Below, in pieces: positions 53,703-62,984 of a stretch of 64,000 bases of DNA. The position numbers and the translations under genes are program-made. The first letter of the stretch is position 1. Each line of letters starts with the position of its first letter. Origin of the DNA: Methylobacter sp. Its GTDB lineage: Bacteria; Pseudomonadota; Gammaproteobacteria; Methylococcales; Methylomonadaceae. The DNA lies in assembly GCA_030653175.1 (NCBI GenBank), contig JAURZV010000106.1, positions 1 through 64,000 of the forward strand. Reading direction: 5' to 3'. Under the pieces are notes generated by a model. It was given only the letters and a program-made list of their open reading frames with translations, had not been told where the DNA came from and made no database searches.

Positions 53703-55027
53703 TGCGTATTCATTTGTTAAGTTTTATGTTGGTAGCTTGGCTTGCGGCTTTTTGCAACCCGACGCAGGCCGCTGCAAAAATCGAACACTGGCAAACGCCG
53801 CAGGGCAGTCGGGTTTACTATGTCCATACCGAAGGTCTGCCGATGGTGGATATACAGGTTGCTTTCGACGCCGGCAGTGCGCGTGACGGGAGCCGGTTCG
53901 GCCTGTCTGCATTGACGTCTGCGTTGCTCGATACAGGGGCCGGGCGGTGGAATGCCGATGAAATTGCCCAACGCTTTGAAAGTGTCGGTGCGCAATTCGG
54001 CTCCAGTGTTTCCAATGATATGGCTTCCGTTTCGCTACGCACCTTAACGGATAAACCGTTATTCGATAAAGCGCTGGAGACGATGCAAGTCATTTTGACG
54101 AGTCCAAGTTTTAAGGAAGCCGATTTTCAACGGGAAAAAAACCGGACTTTGGCCGGGTTAAAACAGCAGGAAGAATCGCCCGCCGAGTTAGCCAGCATTG
54201 CTTTCTATAAGGCTTTGTACGGCGATCATCCTTACGGACATCCGACTCCCGGTTCTATCCCCACGGTATCCGGTTTGGAGGTCGCGGATCTGCGCAGTTT
54301 TTATCAAAAATATTATGTGGCCGCCAATGCGATGGTGGTGATTGTGGGCGACTTGTCCAGGCAGCAGGCGGAACAAACCGCCGAGAAGTTGGTTTCCGGT
54401 TTGCCGACAGGTCAAAAGCCGGAAACCTTGCCGGAAGTGGTCATGCCGGTAAAAGCGGGCAAGCAGCATATTGAATTTCCTTCCTCGCAGACTCATGTTC
54501 TGGTCGGGATGCCCGGTACATACCGTAAAGATCCTGATTATTTTAACCTGTATGTCGGCAACCATATTCTGGGCGGCGCTGTTCTGGTATCCAAGCTTTT
54601 TGAGGAAATCAGGGAAAAGCGCGGACTGGCGTATAGTGCGAGCAGCTCTTTGGGGCCGATGTCCAGAAAAGGGCCGTTTGCGATAAGCTTGCAAACCCGC
54701 AATGACCAAACCGGGCAAGCGCTGGAGGTTCTGAATAAAACAGTGGCTGATTTTATTGCGCAAGGGCCAACGGAGGCCGAACTGACTGCCGCCAAGAAGA
54801 ACATCACCGGCGGTTTTGCAATGCGTTTCGATACCAACAAAGAACTGGCCAGCTATGTGTCCATGATCGGTTTTTATGAAATGCCACTGGATTATCTGGA
54901 TACTTTCCAACAAAACGTCGAGAAAGTGACGGCAGCATCGATAAAAGAGGCTTTTAAACGCCGCGTCGATCCGCAGTTAATGCAAACGATCACCGTAGGC
55001 GGGAGCGCTAAGAAGAGTGAAAAATAA
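53702..55027 (+). CDS. M16 family protein, non-catalytic partner
   Basis: A 441-residue exported protein (signal: LLSFMLVAWLAAFCNPTQA). It has the M16 fold but no HxxEH: the corresponding position reads FGLSALTSALLDTGAG. The substrate-binding region GAVLVSKLFEEIREKRGLAY is kept. It should pair with the upstream active subunit. The rsmD start overlaps its 3' end by 11 bases, so three genes are coupled. Confidence 0.88.
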   Translation: MRIHLLSFMLVAWLAAFCNPTQAAAKIEHWQTPQGSRVYYVHTEGLPMVDIQVAFDAGSARDGSRFGLSALTSALLDTGAGRWNADEIAQRFESVGAQFGSSVSNDMASVSLRTLTDKPLFDKALETMQVILTSPSFKEADFQREKNRTLAGLKQQEESPAELASIAFYKALYGDHPYGHPTPGSIPTVSGLEVADLRSFYQKYYVAANAMVVIVGDLSRQQAEQTAEKLVSGLPTGQKPETLPEVVMPVKAGKQHIEFPSSQTHVLVGMPGTYRKDPDYFNLYVGNHILGGAVLVSKLFEEIREKRGLAYSASSSLGPMSRKGPFAISLQTRNDQTGQALEVLNKTVADFIAQGPTEAELTAAKKNITGGFAMRFDTNKELASYVSMIGFYEMPLDYLDTFQQNVEKVTAASIKEAFKRRVDPQLMQTITVGGSAKKSEK

Positions 55028-55835
55028 GCTCAGGATTATCGGCGGCGACTGGCGCAGTCGGCAGTTAAGTTTTGTCGATGCGCCGGGCTTAAGGCCTACG
55101 CCCGCAAGAGTCAGGGAAACCTTATTCAATTGGTTGCAGTATGAAATTTTTGGCAAACAGTGTCTGGATTTGTATGCGGGTAGCGGGGCTTTGGGTTTTG
55201 AAGCCGCTTCCAGAGGCGCCAAGTCGGTCATTCAAGTGGAAAATAATGTCCAGGCCTGCCGTTGTTTAAAAGACAATGCGCTTGCGCTGTCTGCCGCCGA
55301 CCGGATAAAAGTGGTGCAAAGTGATGTATTACGCTATCTGGCCGGGGATGCGCAAGCTTTTGACGTGGTGTTTCTCGACCCGCCATTCGGCCTGACCAAT
55401 CCGCCGGGAGCGGATTTGCATTTACCTGAAGGGCACAGGGCAGGACAGCCCTGTGTGACCAATCCGCCGGGAGCGGATTTGCATTTACCTGAAGGGCGCA
55501 GGGCAGGACAGCCCTGTGTGAATCTGGCGATTCAAACCTGTAGACTGCTGGAAGAAAACGGCTGGCTGGCTAAACATGCCAAGATTTATGTTGAAACGGA
55601 ACGACATTTTGATTTTTCATGCCGGACTTTCCTGCCCGGCACCCTGCGGGTAAATGCAAGTTCGCTCCCGGCGAATTTGTCACGCGGAGCATCCATGCCC
55701 CGCATCCTGTCGGGCGGCAGCGCCATGCAAATCGGCAATCCTGCCGATTTGTCAGGTATGCCTGAAAACTGGCGGCAGCTGAAAAGTAAAAGCGCGGGCG
55801 AAGTCGGCTATCATTTATTCGAGCGGATTGAATAA
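55017..55835 (+). CDS. rsmD: 16S rRNA m2G966 methyltransferase with repeat-encoded insertions
   Basis: A 272-residue RsmD (usual length about 190-200). Core motifs are LRIIGGDWRSRQLSF, LRPTPARVRETLFNWL, LDLYAGSGALGFEAASRGA (SAM site) and VVFLDPPFG (catalytic NPPF/DPPF). Two extra parts are encoded by dispersed repeats. The first is a tandem 21-residue duplication (TNPPGADLHLPEGHRAGQPC unit) immediately after DPPFG. The second is about 41 residues between FDFSCRTF and MPENWRQLK. Both keep the frame, so the normal C-terminus (AGEVGYHLFERI) follows. The first lies beside the active site and could affect activity. Start is GTG 55017. Confidence 0.88.
   Translation: MKNKLRIIGGDWRSRQLSFVDAPGLRPTPARVRETLFNWLQYEIFGKQCLDLYAGSGALGFEAASRGAKSVIQVENNVQACRCLKDNALALSAADRIKVVQSDVLRYLAGDAQAFDVVFLDPPFGLTNPPGADLHLPEGHRAGQPCVTNPPGADLHLPEGRRAGQPCVNLAIQTCRLLEENGWLAKHAKIYVETERHFDFSCRTFLPGTLRVNASSLPANLSRGASMPRILSGGSAMQIGNPADLSGMPENWRQLKSKSAGEVGYHLFERIE
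55395..55520 (+). repeat. Two tandem 63-bp repeats inside rsmD
   Basis: Units 55395-55457 and 55458-55520 differ by one base. Each begins ACCAATCCGCCGGGAGCGGA, a hairpin (AATCCGC / GCGGATT) of the TGCAAAT family in reverse. Each ends with the second palindrome CAGGGCAGGACAGCCCTG. 63 is a multiple of three, so the frame is kept. Confidence 0.88.
55641..55762 (+). repeat. Composite repeat insertion inside rsmD (two further hairpins)
   Basis: It contains the hairpin AGTTCGC / GCGAATT (55659-55677, loop TCCCG), a palindrome GCGGAGCATCCATGCCCCGC, and the hairpin AAATCGGCA / TGCCGATTT (55729-55750). Both outer hairpins are flanked by TGC and GTC, as in the copies at 21844 and 55395. It encodes residues absent from other RsmD proteins. 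Confidence 0.75.
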
Positions 55836-55944
55836 TGTCAGGTTATGATTACAAACATTTATTTCTAGTTTGTCAGTTCGGCCCTATATCATTAAATGAG
55901 TATTTAAAACCAGCCTCTTGGTATAGAATTGCCGCTTTTTTTGA

Positions 55945-56442
<498 letters not shown>

Positions 56443-56445
56443 AGT

Positions 56446-56676
56446 ATGGCCCTGGTTATTAATGAAGATAAATGTGCCCGGTGCGGTGTTTGTGAACCCG
56501 AGTGTCCGAATGAAGCTATTATGCAGACTGAGGATGCTTATGTAATAGATCCGTTATTATGTACCGAATGCAAGGAACGTTATGGCGAACCTTTATGTGA
56601 GGCGGTTTGCCCCAACGATGGTATTCAGGAAATCAAAGGCAGTTTGTATAAGAAGTGTTTGAGTTTATTTGGTTGA
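56446..56676 (+). CDS. YfhL-type 2[4Fe-4S] ferredoxin (copy 1)
   Basis: A 76-residue ferredoxin. Cluster ligands lie in CARCGVCEPECP and in CTECKERYGEPLCEAVCP. The longer CxxC(x7-8)C spacing of the second motif is typical of YfhL/Alvin ferredoxins. It may serve low-potential electron transfer. It follows coaD by 3 bases, the usual neighbour of this family. Confidence 0.93.
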   Translation: MALVINEDKCARCGVCEPECPNEAIMQTEDAYVIDPLLCTECKERYGEPLCEAVCPNDGIQEIKGSLYKKCLSLFG

Positions 56677-56705
56677 GCAATATTTATTGCTCATCAGTGT
56701 TGTAA

Positions 56706-56966
<261 letters not shown>

Positions 56967-56977
56967 TTTGAATTAAA

Positions 56978-57066
56978 AAATGGAACGCGGATGACGCGGA
57001 TAATTATGATTAAGTAAGATTTTTCTTGAATTATCTGTGCTCATCATGTTCATCTGCGTTCTATTA
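56978..57066. repeat. Long imperfect inverted repeat, ERIC-like in layout (copy 2)
   Basis: It starts AATGGAACGCGGATGACGCG and ends ATCTGCGTTCTATT. Same family as 19995-20091, with different internal sequence but similar end pairing. It lies between convergent ferredoxin and hyi genes. Confidence 0.7.
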
Positions 57067-57078
57067 AATACCTTTTGA

Positions 57079-57861
57079 TTAAGTTGATGCATACGGCGTT
57101 AACCAATCCAAGCTTTCAGTCGTAGTTCCAACCGGTTTATATTCCGCCCCGATCCATCCCGAATAACCCGATTTCTCAATGACTGAAAACATCCGGTCAA
57201 AATCAATTTGCCCCGTACCGGGTTGTCCCCGTCCGGGGCAATCGGCAAACTGGATATGACCGATTTTATCGGTATGTTCAGCAATAAATTCTTCAGGCTT
57301 TTCGCCCATCATTTGCATGTGATAAATATCGTACTGCATAAATAGTTCAGGGCGGTTAAGCTGATCTAACACGCTGAGCATTTGCGCTCCGCTATGGACG
57401 ATAAATCCCGGCATATCGTGAGTATTGACTGCTTCAAACACTGTTTTAATGCCCAACGGCGAAAAGGCCTCGACGACGAAACACAGGTTTTCCTTAAAGG
57501 TTTCCAGATATTGCTCCAGGCGGCTTTTGTCCGGACAGCGGCCCGGCAGCACATTGATTGCTTCCGGCTTTAACAGCCCTGCATATTCGACGGCTTGAGC
57601 GACGGCCTGCCTGAACTGATCGCGTTTTTCAGGCACGCAGGCAAGTCCCTCGCCGCCTTGTAATAAATCGGCAGCGGCTACATTAAACAAAACCAGTTTT
57701 AAGCCGTATTCGTCCAGTTTGTCTTTTATGGCGGTTGTACTTAAGTCGTAAGGGAACTGAATTTCAACGGCGTTAAAGCCCGCTTGTTTGGCGATTTTGA
57801 AACGATCGATAAGCGCTACTTCGGTAAACAACAGGCTTAGATTGGCGGTAAAGTTAAGCAT
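57079..57861 (-). CDS. hyi: Hydroxypyruvate isomerase
   Basis: A 260-residue TIM-barrel isomerase of the Hyi/xylose-isomerase-like fold. It starts NFTANLSLLFTEVALIDRFK. Metal-binding Glu residues lie in TVFEAVNTHDMPGF and WIGAEYKP, with QYDIYHMQMM and IGHIQFADCPGRGQPGTGQI between. It interconverts hydroxypyruvate and tartronate semialdehyde. Its start overlaps the end of the reductase gene by 8 bases, so both act together on C3 intermediates. Confidence 0.9.
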   Translation of the reverse strand: MLNFTANLSLLFTEVALIDRFKIAKQAGFNAVEIQFPYDLSTTAIKDKLDEYGLKLVLFNVAAADLLQGGEGLACVPEKRDQFRQAVAQAVEYAGLLKPEAINVLPGRCPDKSRLEQYLETFKENLCFVVEAFSPLGIKTVFEAVNTHDMPGFIVHSGAQMLSVLDQLNRPELFMQYDIYHMQMMGEKPEEFIAEHTDKIGHIQFADCPGRGQPGTGQIDFDRMFSVIEKSGYSGWIGAEYKPVGTTTESLDWLTPYAST

Positions 57862-58738
57862 CGGTTTTTGTGTATAGTTTGATTAAAGTGGCAGGGTCTT
57901 GTTCCAGATAACCGTGGCTGCCGTGCAGTTGCATCAGCTGCGAGGCCAGAGCGGACATGGGGACGGCAGTGCCCTGCTTGGCGGACAAATCTACCGCCAT
58001 GTTCAAATCCTTCAGCAGAGTTTTGACCCGCCACTTGACCGGCTCAAAGGTCTCGGTCGCCATTTCGGTTCCGACGATTTGCAAGGGTTTGGAGTCTGCA
58101 AAACCGCCTGCCAGCGCGGCGGGTATTTGTTTGGCATCAACACCGGCCTGTTTGGCCAGCGCCATCATTTCGGCGATAACCAGCACATTGCAACTGACTA
58201 TCATCTGGTTGCAGATCTTGGTGATCTGGCCGCTGCCCACCTCGCCCATGTGGGTTAACTGTTTATACAGCGGGGCCAGGGCGGTTCGGGCGATTTCGAT
58301 GTTTTTCGCGCTGCCGCCCGCCATAATCGCCAGGTTGCCTTGCTCTGCACCGGCAACGCCGCCGGAAACCGGTGCATCGACCCAGCCCATGCCGCATTGT
58401 TGATACAACAGAGATGCCAATTGTCGGGTGTTTTCCGGGTGGATGCTGGATAAGTCAATCAGCAATTTGTCTGCTGCACCGTTCGCTGCAATATCATTGC
58501 GGACAATCGATTCTACGACCGCCGTATCGGCCAGGCACAGGATAATCACTTCGGAGCCCCGGACTAATTCGGCAACGGAACCGCAGGCCCTGGCGCCTGC
58601 ATCAGTGACCGGCTGGAGCTTCTCAGGGCTGCGGTTCCAGACATTGACGCTAAAGCCTGCATCCAGCAAACGCAAAGTTATCGGCTTGCCCATCAGGCCG
58701 ATACCGATGAAACCGAGGGCGGTTTTTTTATCTGATAT
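57854..58738 (-). CDS. glxR: Tartronate semialdehyde reductase (2-hydroxy-3-oxopropionate reductase), apparent ATA start
   Basis: A beta-hydroxyacid dehydrogenase. The first ATG (58693) would start inside the NAD-binding motif, but the conserved N-terminus SDKKTALGFIGIGLMGKP is encoded in frame upstream. No ATG, GTG or TTG lies between it and the previous stop codon. The codon in the right place is ATA (58736-58738), giving 294 residues, equal to GlxR/GarR (292-294). Other motifs: WVDAPVSGGVAGAEQGNLAI, the catalytic Lys in GSGQITKICNQMI, and KDLNMAVDLS-like (LKDLNMAVDLSAKQ). It reduces tartronate semialdehyde to glycerate. It is coupled to hyi. Confidence 0.85.
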   Translation of the reverse strand: MSDKKTALGFIGIGLMGKPITLRLLDAGFSVNVWNRSPEKLQPVTDAGARACGSVAELVRGSEVIILCLADTAVVESIVRNDIAANGAADKLLIDLSSIHPENTRQLASLLYQQCGMGWVDAPVSGGVAGAEQGNLAIMAGGSAKNIEIARTALAPLYKQLTHMGEVGSGQITKICNQMIVSCNVLVIAEMMALAKQAGVDAKQIPAALAGGFADSKPLQIVGTEMATETFEPVKWRVKTLLKDLNMAVDLSAKQGTAVPMSALASQLMQLHGSHGYLEQDPATLIKLYTKTDA

Positions 58739-58929
58739 GGTTTTTAATTTATCACTGGTTAATATTCAAAACGAAACGTCACGCGAGCGTCATCGGATAG
58801 CCAAATTCCCATAGCGGGCGGCTTTAAGTACAAATTTTACGATATAATGGCGTTTGATGGTGGCTTAGCTCACTTAAATATAAACCCTTGCTGCGTTTTG
58901 CCGGCAAGTTTAATCGAGAGGAGGTTTGC

Positions 58930-59496
58930 GTGGCAAAGGCTAGTGATTTAAAAAGGGGAATGGTGGTTGAAATAAACGGCATACCGCATGCGGTTAAGCA
59001 GGTCGATGCTAAAAGTCCGTCGTCCCGCGGCGCATCAACCTTGTACAAAATCCGTTTTACCAATCTTAAGACCGGTCAAAAACTGGATGAGTCTTTAAAA
59101 GGAGATGACTTCTTTAAGGATGCCGATCTGGTGCGTGCTAAGGTGCAGTTTTCCTATGTGGATGGCGACAGTTATATCTTCATGAATATGGAAGATTACA
59201 CTCAGTACAGTTTGAGCAGCGAGGATTTGGAGGATCAAATCGACTATTTGACCGAAGGGCTTGAAGGTATAGTGGCCTTGTTGGTGGACGATGTGGTGTT
59301 GGGTATTGAGCTGCCAAGTTCCGTGGTGTTGGCGATAGTGGAGACGGCTCCGGCTATTAAAGGGGCGACGGCGTCAGGGCGTACCAAAACGGCCAGATTG
59401 ACCACCGGGCTGGAAGTTCAGGTGCCCGAATATCTGGAGCCTGATGAGTTGATTAAGATTAATACCGAAACAAAAAAATTCATGTCTCGCGCTTGA
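58930..59496 (+). CDS. efpL: Elongation factor P-like protein EfpL (YeiP)
   Basis: A 188-residue EF-P paralogue. It starts at GTG 58930 after a strong AGGAGG site. The KOW-like domain tip reads KSPSSRGAS, the EfpL-type loop with arginine in place of the modified lysine of EF-P. SYVDGDSYIFMNMEDYTQYS and the C-terminal TGLEVQVPEYLEPDELIKIN follow. EfpL eases ribosome stalling at proline and related motifs. The downstream methyltransferase gene is 3 bases away. Ordinary efp is not in the window. Confidence 0.9.
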   Translation: MAKASDLKRGMVVEINGIPHAVKQVDAKSPSSRGASTLYKIRFTNLKTGQKLDESLKGDDFFKDADLVRAKVQFSYVDGDSYIFMNMEDYTQYSLSSEDLEDQIDYLTEGLEGIVALLVDDVVLGIELPSSVVLAIVETAPAIKGATASGRTKTARLTTGLEVQVPEYLEPDELIKINTETKKFMSRA

Positions 59497-59499
59497 GTC

Positions 59500-60660
59500 A
59501 TGTCTGTTCGTTTAACCGTTGCTCAAGGCGAATTTGAATTAAACCGGCTGCCAAAACGGCCGCGAGAGTTGTTGCGCGCCTGGGATGCGGCGGATGAATA
59601 TCTGCTAGACACGCTTGCAGAACAGCTAAAGCTACCGGATGGTTCGACAACGCTCACCACGGATGCTGCGCGGGTTCTGATATTGAATGACAGTTTCGGC
59701 GCTTTGGCTGTGGCGCTGAGTGTTTTCCGGCCTTATGCCGTATCGGATTCCTTTTTGTCGCAGCAGGCCACACGGCTCAATCTTGCCGCAAATAACTTGC
59801 CTGAACACAGCGTCAGCTTGCTGAACAGTCTTGAAATGCCGGAGGGTGTATTTGACTTGGTGCTGATTAAGGTGCCGAAGACTCTGGCTTTACTGGAAGA
59901 CGAGCTGATACGCTTGCATCCGCATTTAACAGCTTCAACCCAGGTTATTGTAGCGGGTATGATCAAAACCCTGCCGTCCTCGGTTTGGAAACTGCTGGAG
60001 CGATTGGTCGGGCCGACTGCGACCTCGCCGGCAAGAAAAAAGGCGCGGCTGATTTTTGCATCCCTTGATTCCGGGCTGATCGTCCCGCCCAGTCCTTATC
60101 CGGTTTGTTACCGGCTTGAAAACACCGAATACCTGATTAGCAACCACGCCAATGTATTTTCGCGCGACAGTCTTGATATAGGCACGCGCTTTTTTCTCCA
60201 GCATCTCCCATCCCGGCAGGATGCCTGCGACATTATCGATTTGGGATGCGGCAACGGTCTGGTCGGTTTAATCGCCGCCGAACGCAGTCCTGCGGCGACC
60301 GTGCATTTTGTCGATGAGTCTTTTATGGCGGTGGCATCGGCCATGGATAATTTTCAGCGTGCTTTTGGAGGGCAGCGCGAGGCGACTTTTCGTGTCGGCG
60401 ACGGATTGATGGAGGTTGAGCCTGCGTCAGCCGACCTGGTTCTTTGCAATCCTCCGTTTCACCAGCAAAATACGGTAGGCGATCAGATTGCAGTCAGTTT
60501 ATTCAAACAGTCGCGCAGAGTATTGCGTAAAGGCGGCGAGTTGTGGGTGATCGGCAACCGGCATCTGGATTATCACAGCTATCTTGATCGTCTTTTTGGT
60601 GCGCATTCGGTCGTCGCATCCAACTCGAAATTCATCATTGTGAAGGCTGAACGGGCATAA
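59500..60660 (+). CDS. rlmG: 23S rRNA m2G1835 methyltransferase RlmG-like
   Basis: A 386-residue protein with an inactive N-terminal Rossmann half and an active C-terminal half (IDLGCGNGLVGLIAAERSP for SAM; VLCNPPFHQQNT for catalysis; VIGNRHLDYHSYLDRLFG near the end). NPPFHQQ and NRHLDYH point to RlmG rather than RsmC, which shares the fold. It acts on guanine 1835 of 23S rRNA in E. coli. It is transcribed after efpL. Confidence 0.85.
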   Translation: MSVRLTVAQGEFELNRLPKRPRELLRAWDAADEYLLDTLAEQLKLPDGSTTLTTDAARVLILNDSFGALAVALSVFRPYAVSDSFLSQQATRLNLAANNLPEHSVSLLNSLEMPEGVFDLVLIKVPKTLALLEDELIRLHPHLTASTQVIVAGMIKTLPSSVWKLLERLVGPTATSPARKKARLIFASLDSGLIVPPSPYPVCYRLENTEYLISNHANVFSRDSLDIGTRFFLQHLPSRQDACDIIDLGCGNGLVGLIAAERSPAATVHFVDESFMAVASAMDNFQRAFGGQREATFRVGDGLMEVEPASADLVLCNPPFHQQNTVGDQIAVSLFKQSRRVLRKGGELWVIGNRHLDYHSYLDRLFGAHSVVASNSKFIIVKAERA

Positions 60661-60670
60661 AAATAAGGCA

Positions 60671-60703
60671 AAAAAAACTCCCGGTGCGTTGAGCGCCGGG
60701 AGT
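60671..60703 (-). terminator. Rho-independent terminator
   Basis: ACTCCCGG and CCGGGAGT pair, with further pairs inside. On the minus strand the stem is followed by a run of T (complement of AAAAAAA at 60671-60677). It is well placed to end the small membrane protein gene at 60773-60934; it may also serve rlmG. Confidence 0.85.
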
Positions 60704-60772
60704 GAGAAGTCAAACAGGAGAGATACTGTTTGAGGTAGGATACCAGGAGGGGTAAAACTTTGCCTAACGCGC

Positions 60773-60934
60773 CTACTTTTGGTAGCCGAGCAATCTGCGA
60801 CTCAAAACTATATTGCTGAATATAGCGGCTGTTGCAAACATGATTGTTGAAACAATGAATTCGCCGGAAAGAAAGCCTAAAATACCAACGACAAACATCA
60901 GCCCTATTAAAATATCTCTTTGAAAATCAGTCAT
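60773..60934 (-). CDS. Small membrane protein, 53 residues
   Basis: ATG at 60934 is preceded by AAAGGAGCTTTAAA, a strong ribosome site. The product runs MTDFQRDILIGLMFVVGILG, then FLSGEFIVSTIMFATAAIFS, and ends RRLLGYQK. It has two hydrophobic helices with a short hydrophilic start and a basic end. A strong terminator follows downstream. I know no named family. Strong signals at both ends make it a real gene despite its size. Confidence 0.72.
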   Translation of the reverse strand: MTDFQRDILIGLMFVVGILGFLSGEFIVSTIMFATAAIFSNIVLSRRLLGYQK

Positions 60935-61868
60935 TTTAAAGCTCCTTTGCTATTTTGCGGGTAAGAAGTAATCAACGTTAGATACACTATACATACGTAC
61001 ATATTGGTTGACAATATCAGTAGTTATTAATTAATAGTTTCTTTTATAGAAACAATTGATTATTAAAATTTGGTTATTTCATATTCAAATACGGAAAAAC
61101 CAGCCAAAACTTTTCCTGATTAGCAAGCTGTTTCAGCCGGGTGTGATTAAAAGTGCCGGGAATTCATAGCAACATGATACAGTCGAGGGCGTGCCGCGCG
61201 CGCCTTCTTCGCAGCCAGGGATTAAATCGAGTAGAGACGCAATATTGCGAACTCCCTTCTGGCGCGCGCAGCGCGCCCTACGTTAAATATTGTCATCCAT
61301 GGGCTCTGGATGCCGGCATTCATGCAGGTATGACGGTGCGTCTGAGGTTCCTTGCTAATCAGGAAGCTTTTTAACTAACGGAGTACAAGGCTTGAAGCGG
61401 ATTTCAGGGTAAGTATTTTGTGGTGCTTGCAAGTACCGCTTTCACTCGAAATAACGGACAGCTATGAATGAGGATATGACTGCACGGAACTATACGGCGA
61501 ATCCGTACGTCAATCCAGGTCCCAGGCGGGAAGAACGGGGTACTAATCCCTACGTTTTATGTTTGATAAACGCAAAAACCTATAATGCTCGCCCGAGCAT
61601 CACAATCGATATAGACGCGCCGCTGAAGTCGATGCGGCCACCCGGCGCATTGAACCGTACAGAAGGAAGGTTGGGAGTGGGTGTGCAGCGTTTTAATGAT
61701 CGGTATAAGGGTTCCCGCTAACGCAAGAATCAGGAAGGAAACCTTATTTTAATATCGGAGGCGCTTTGATTGAATCCGTAAAGCGCCAAGTAGCTTATTA
61801 TTTTATAGGGCTGATTTGTAATAATGTCTGAGGCCGGGTATATATTTTAACTTTGCAGTTAATCTATG
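60935..61868. other. Gene-poor stretch of about 930 bases
   Basis: No gene is confidently supported. It contains GC-rich palindromic pieces (GGCGCGCGCAGCGCGCCCTACG near 61260 in part). An open frame at 61464-61721 has no ribosome site and no recognisable domain. The region near 60960-61080 is A/T-rich and probably holds the promoter of the small membrane protein. Confidence 0.45.
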
Positions 61869-62237
61869 TTATTCGATTAACGCCAACAAATCCCTTTCCA
61901 GTAAAACACTGCTGCCAAGGTTGAGTTCAACCAAGCGACGTAGTTCGGAAATGCTGTCTATATCGATATGCTCACATTTAAAGCCCACCTTATTGCCTAC
62001 AACATGCGTTGCGGTTAGTTCCATTTTTATTTGGACTTGTTCGGACAATCGTAAGGTGAGGGTGTAGAGTTTCTCCTGATCTTCTTCCCAGGGAAGCTCA
62101 AAACGTAATAAACAGCCTTTTAAGGACAGGTCAATAATTTCGCAGTGCCAAGTTTTTTCTTCGCAGTTTAAAATAGCTTCGGCTGTGTAAAGAATACGAT
62201 GAAAATGGCGGTTATCGTTGTTTTCTATTGGATGCAT
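61869..62237 (-). CDS. PilZ domain protein
   Basis: A 122-residue single-domain PilZ protein. The c-di-GMP motifs RxxxR (RHFHR, residues 10-14) and (D/N)xSxxG (DLSLKGCLL) are both present, so ligand binding is likely. It lies four bases downstream of the FHA gene on the same strand, suggesting a joint operon. It could be a receptor for the c-di-GMP enzyme encoded at 22896-25187. Confidence 0.88.
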   Translation of the reverse strand: MHPIENNDNRHFHRILYTAEAILNCEEKTWHCEIIDLSLKGCLLRFELPWEEDQEKLYTLTLRLSEQVQIKMELTATHVVGNKVGFKCEHIDIDSISELRRLVELNLGSSVLLERDLLALIE

Positions 62238-62241
62238 GGAT

Positions 62242-62874
62242 TTAATTCAAAAAGAATTGCAGGGATGTGTTGTCAATAACCAGCACATCATTCGTGTTTA
62301 ATTTTAGCGACTTATCGTTTAAGGGCTCATTGTTTACAGTTATCGTGCCGCTATTTTCCAATACGGAAACGAAATAACCCTCTTTTCTCTTTGATATTGC
62401 AACAACGCCGTTGCCGTCATGACCAAGCCGCGTCATGGGTTTTTTTAATTGCAGGATTTTACCAATATTCCTGCCGGTCATAATTTGCAAATTAGCGGCA
62501 GGAATATGTAATTCGTTATCAATTTCCTGATTAAGCGATTTTACGTCTTCGTCAATGAGGCTATTGAATAAGGGGGATTCTACAAATTCTGCGGTATTGA
62601 AAATGATGTCATGCTTTCCTATTGATATCGTGTCGTTGTCATTGAGATTGCAAACTTTGATTTTTTTACCGTTGATGGTTAGCGGAAATTCATCATTGAG
62701 TTGCTTGATAATGCAGTCATCGTCACGAATAATTATGACGGCGTGAGCCGGAGCGACTGCCAGACTGTCAATGGCTAAATCATTAGTTTCATCACGTCCG
62801 ATATGCACAATACCGCGTTCAAACAGGCCTGAATGGATAGCTTTATCTTTAAAAAAAACAGTGAGTTTTGCCAT
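62242..62874 (-). CDS. FHA domain protein with two FHA-like units
   Basis: A 210-residue protein. The first FHA domain (residues 1-90) has HIGRDETNDLAIDSLAVAPA and HAVIII, close to the GR...N...S..H pattern; serine is replaced in part (APAHAVI). The second (about 130-210) starts MTGRNIGKILQLKKPMTRLG and is more diverged. FHA domains bind phosphothreonine peptides. The PilZ gene follows at once. No kinase gene is in the window. Confidence 0.82.
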   Translation of the reverse strand: MAKLTVFFKDKAIHSGLFERGIVHIGRDETNDLAIDSLAVAPAHAVIIIRDDDCIIKQLNDEFPLTINGKKIKVCNLNDNDTISIGKHDIIFNTAEFVESPLFNSLIDEDVKSLNQEIDNELHIPAANLQIMTGRNIGKILQLKKPMTRLGHDGNGVVAISKRKEGYFVSVLENSGTITVNNEPLNDKSLKLNTNDVLVIDNTSLQFFLN

Positions 62875-62984
62875 TGAATTGGTAGCGCATCTTTAAACGA
62901 ACCCTGATTATAGACGGTATTATTTTAGTTGTTCAAGAAATTCCCTTTTTTTACCGATAACTCATTCGGTATTGTGGTAAAGGC

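Noticed and set aside
61464-61721. Open frame of 85 codons in the 61 kb spacer
   Set aside because: No ribosome site, no recognisable domain and odd composition; the surrounding DNA looks non-coding.
61840-62880. PilZ-FHA pair as part of a type VI secretion or kinase locus
   Set aside because: No kinase, phosphatase or secretion gene lies nearby.
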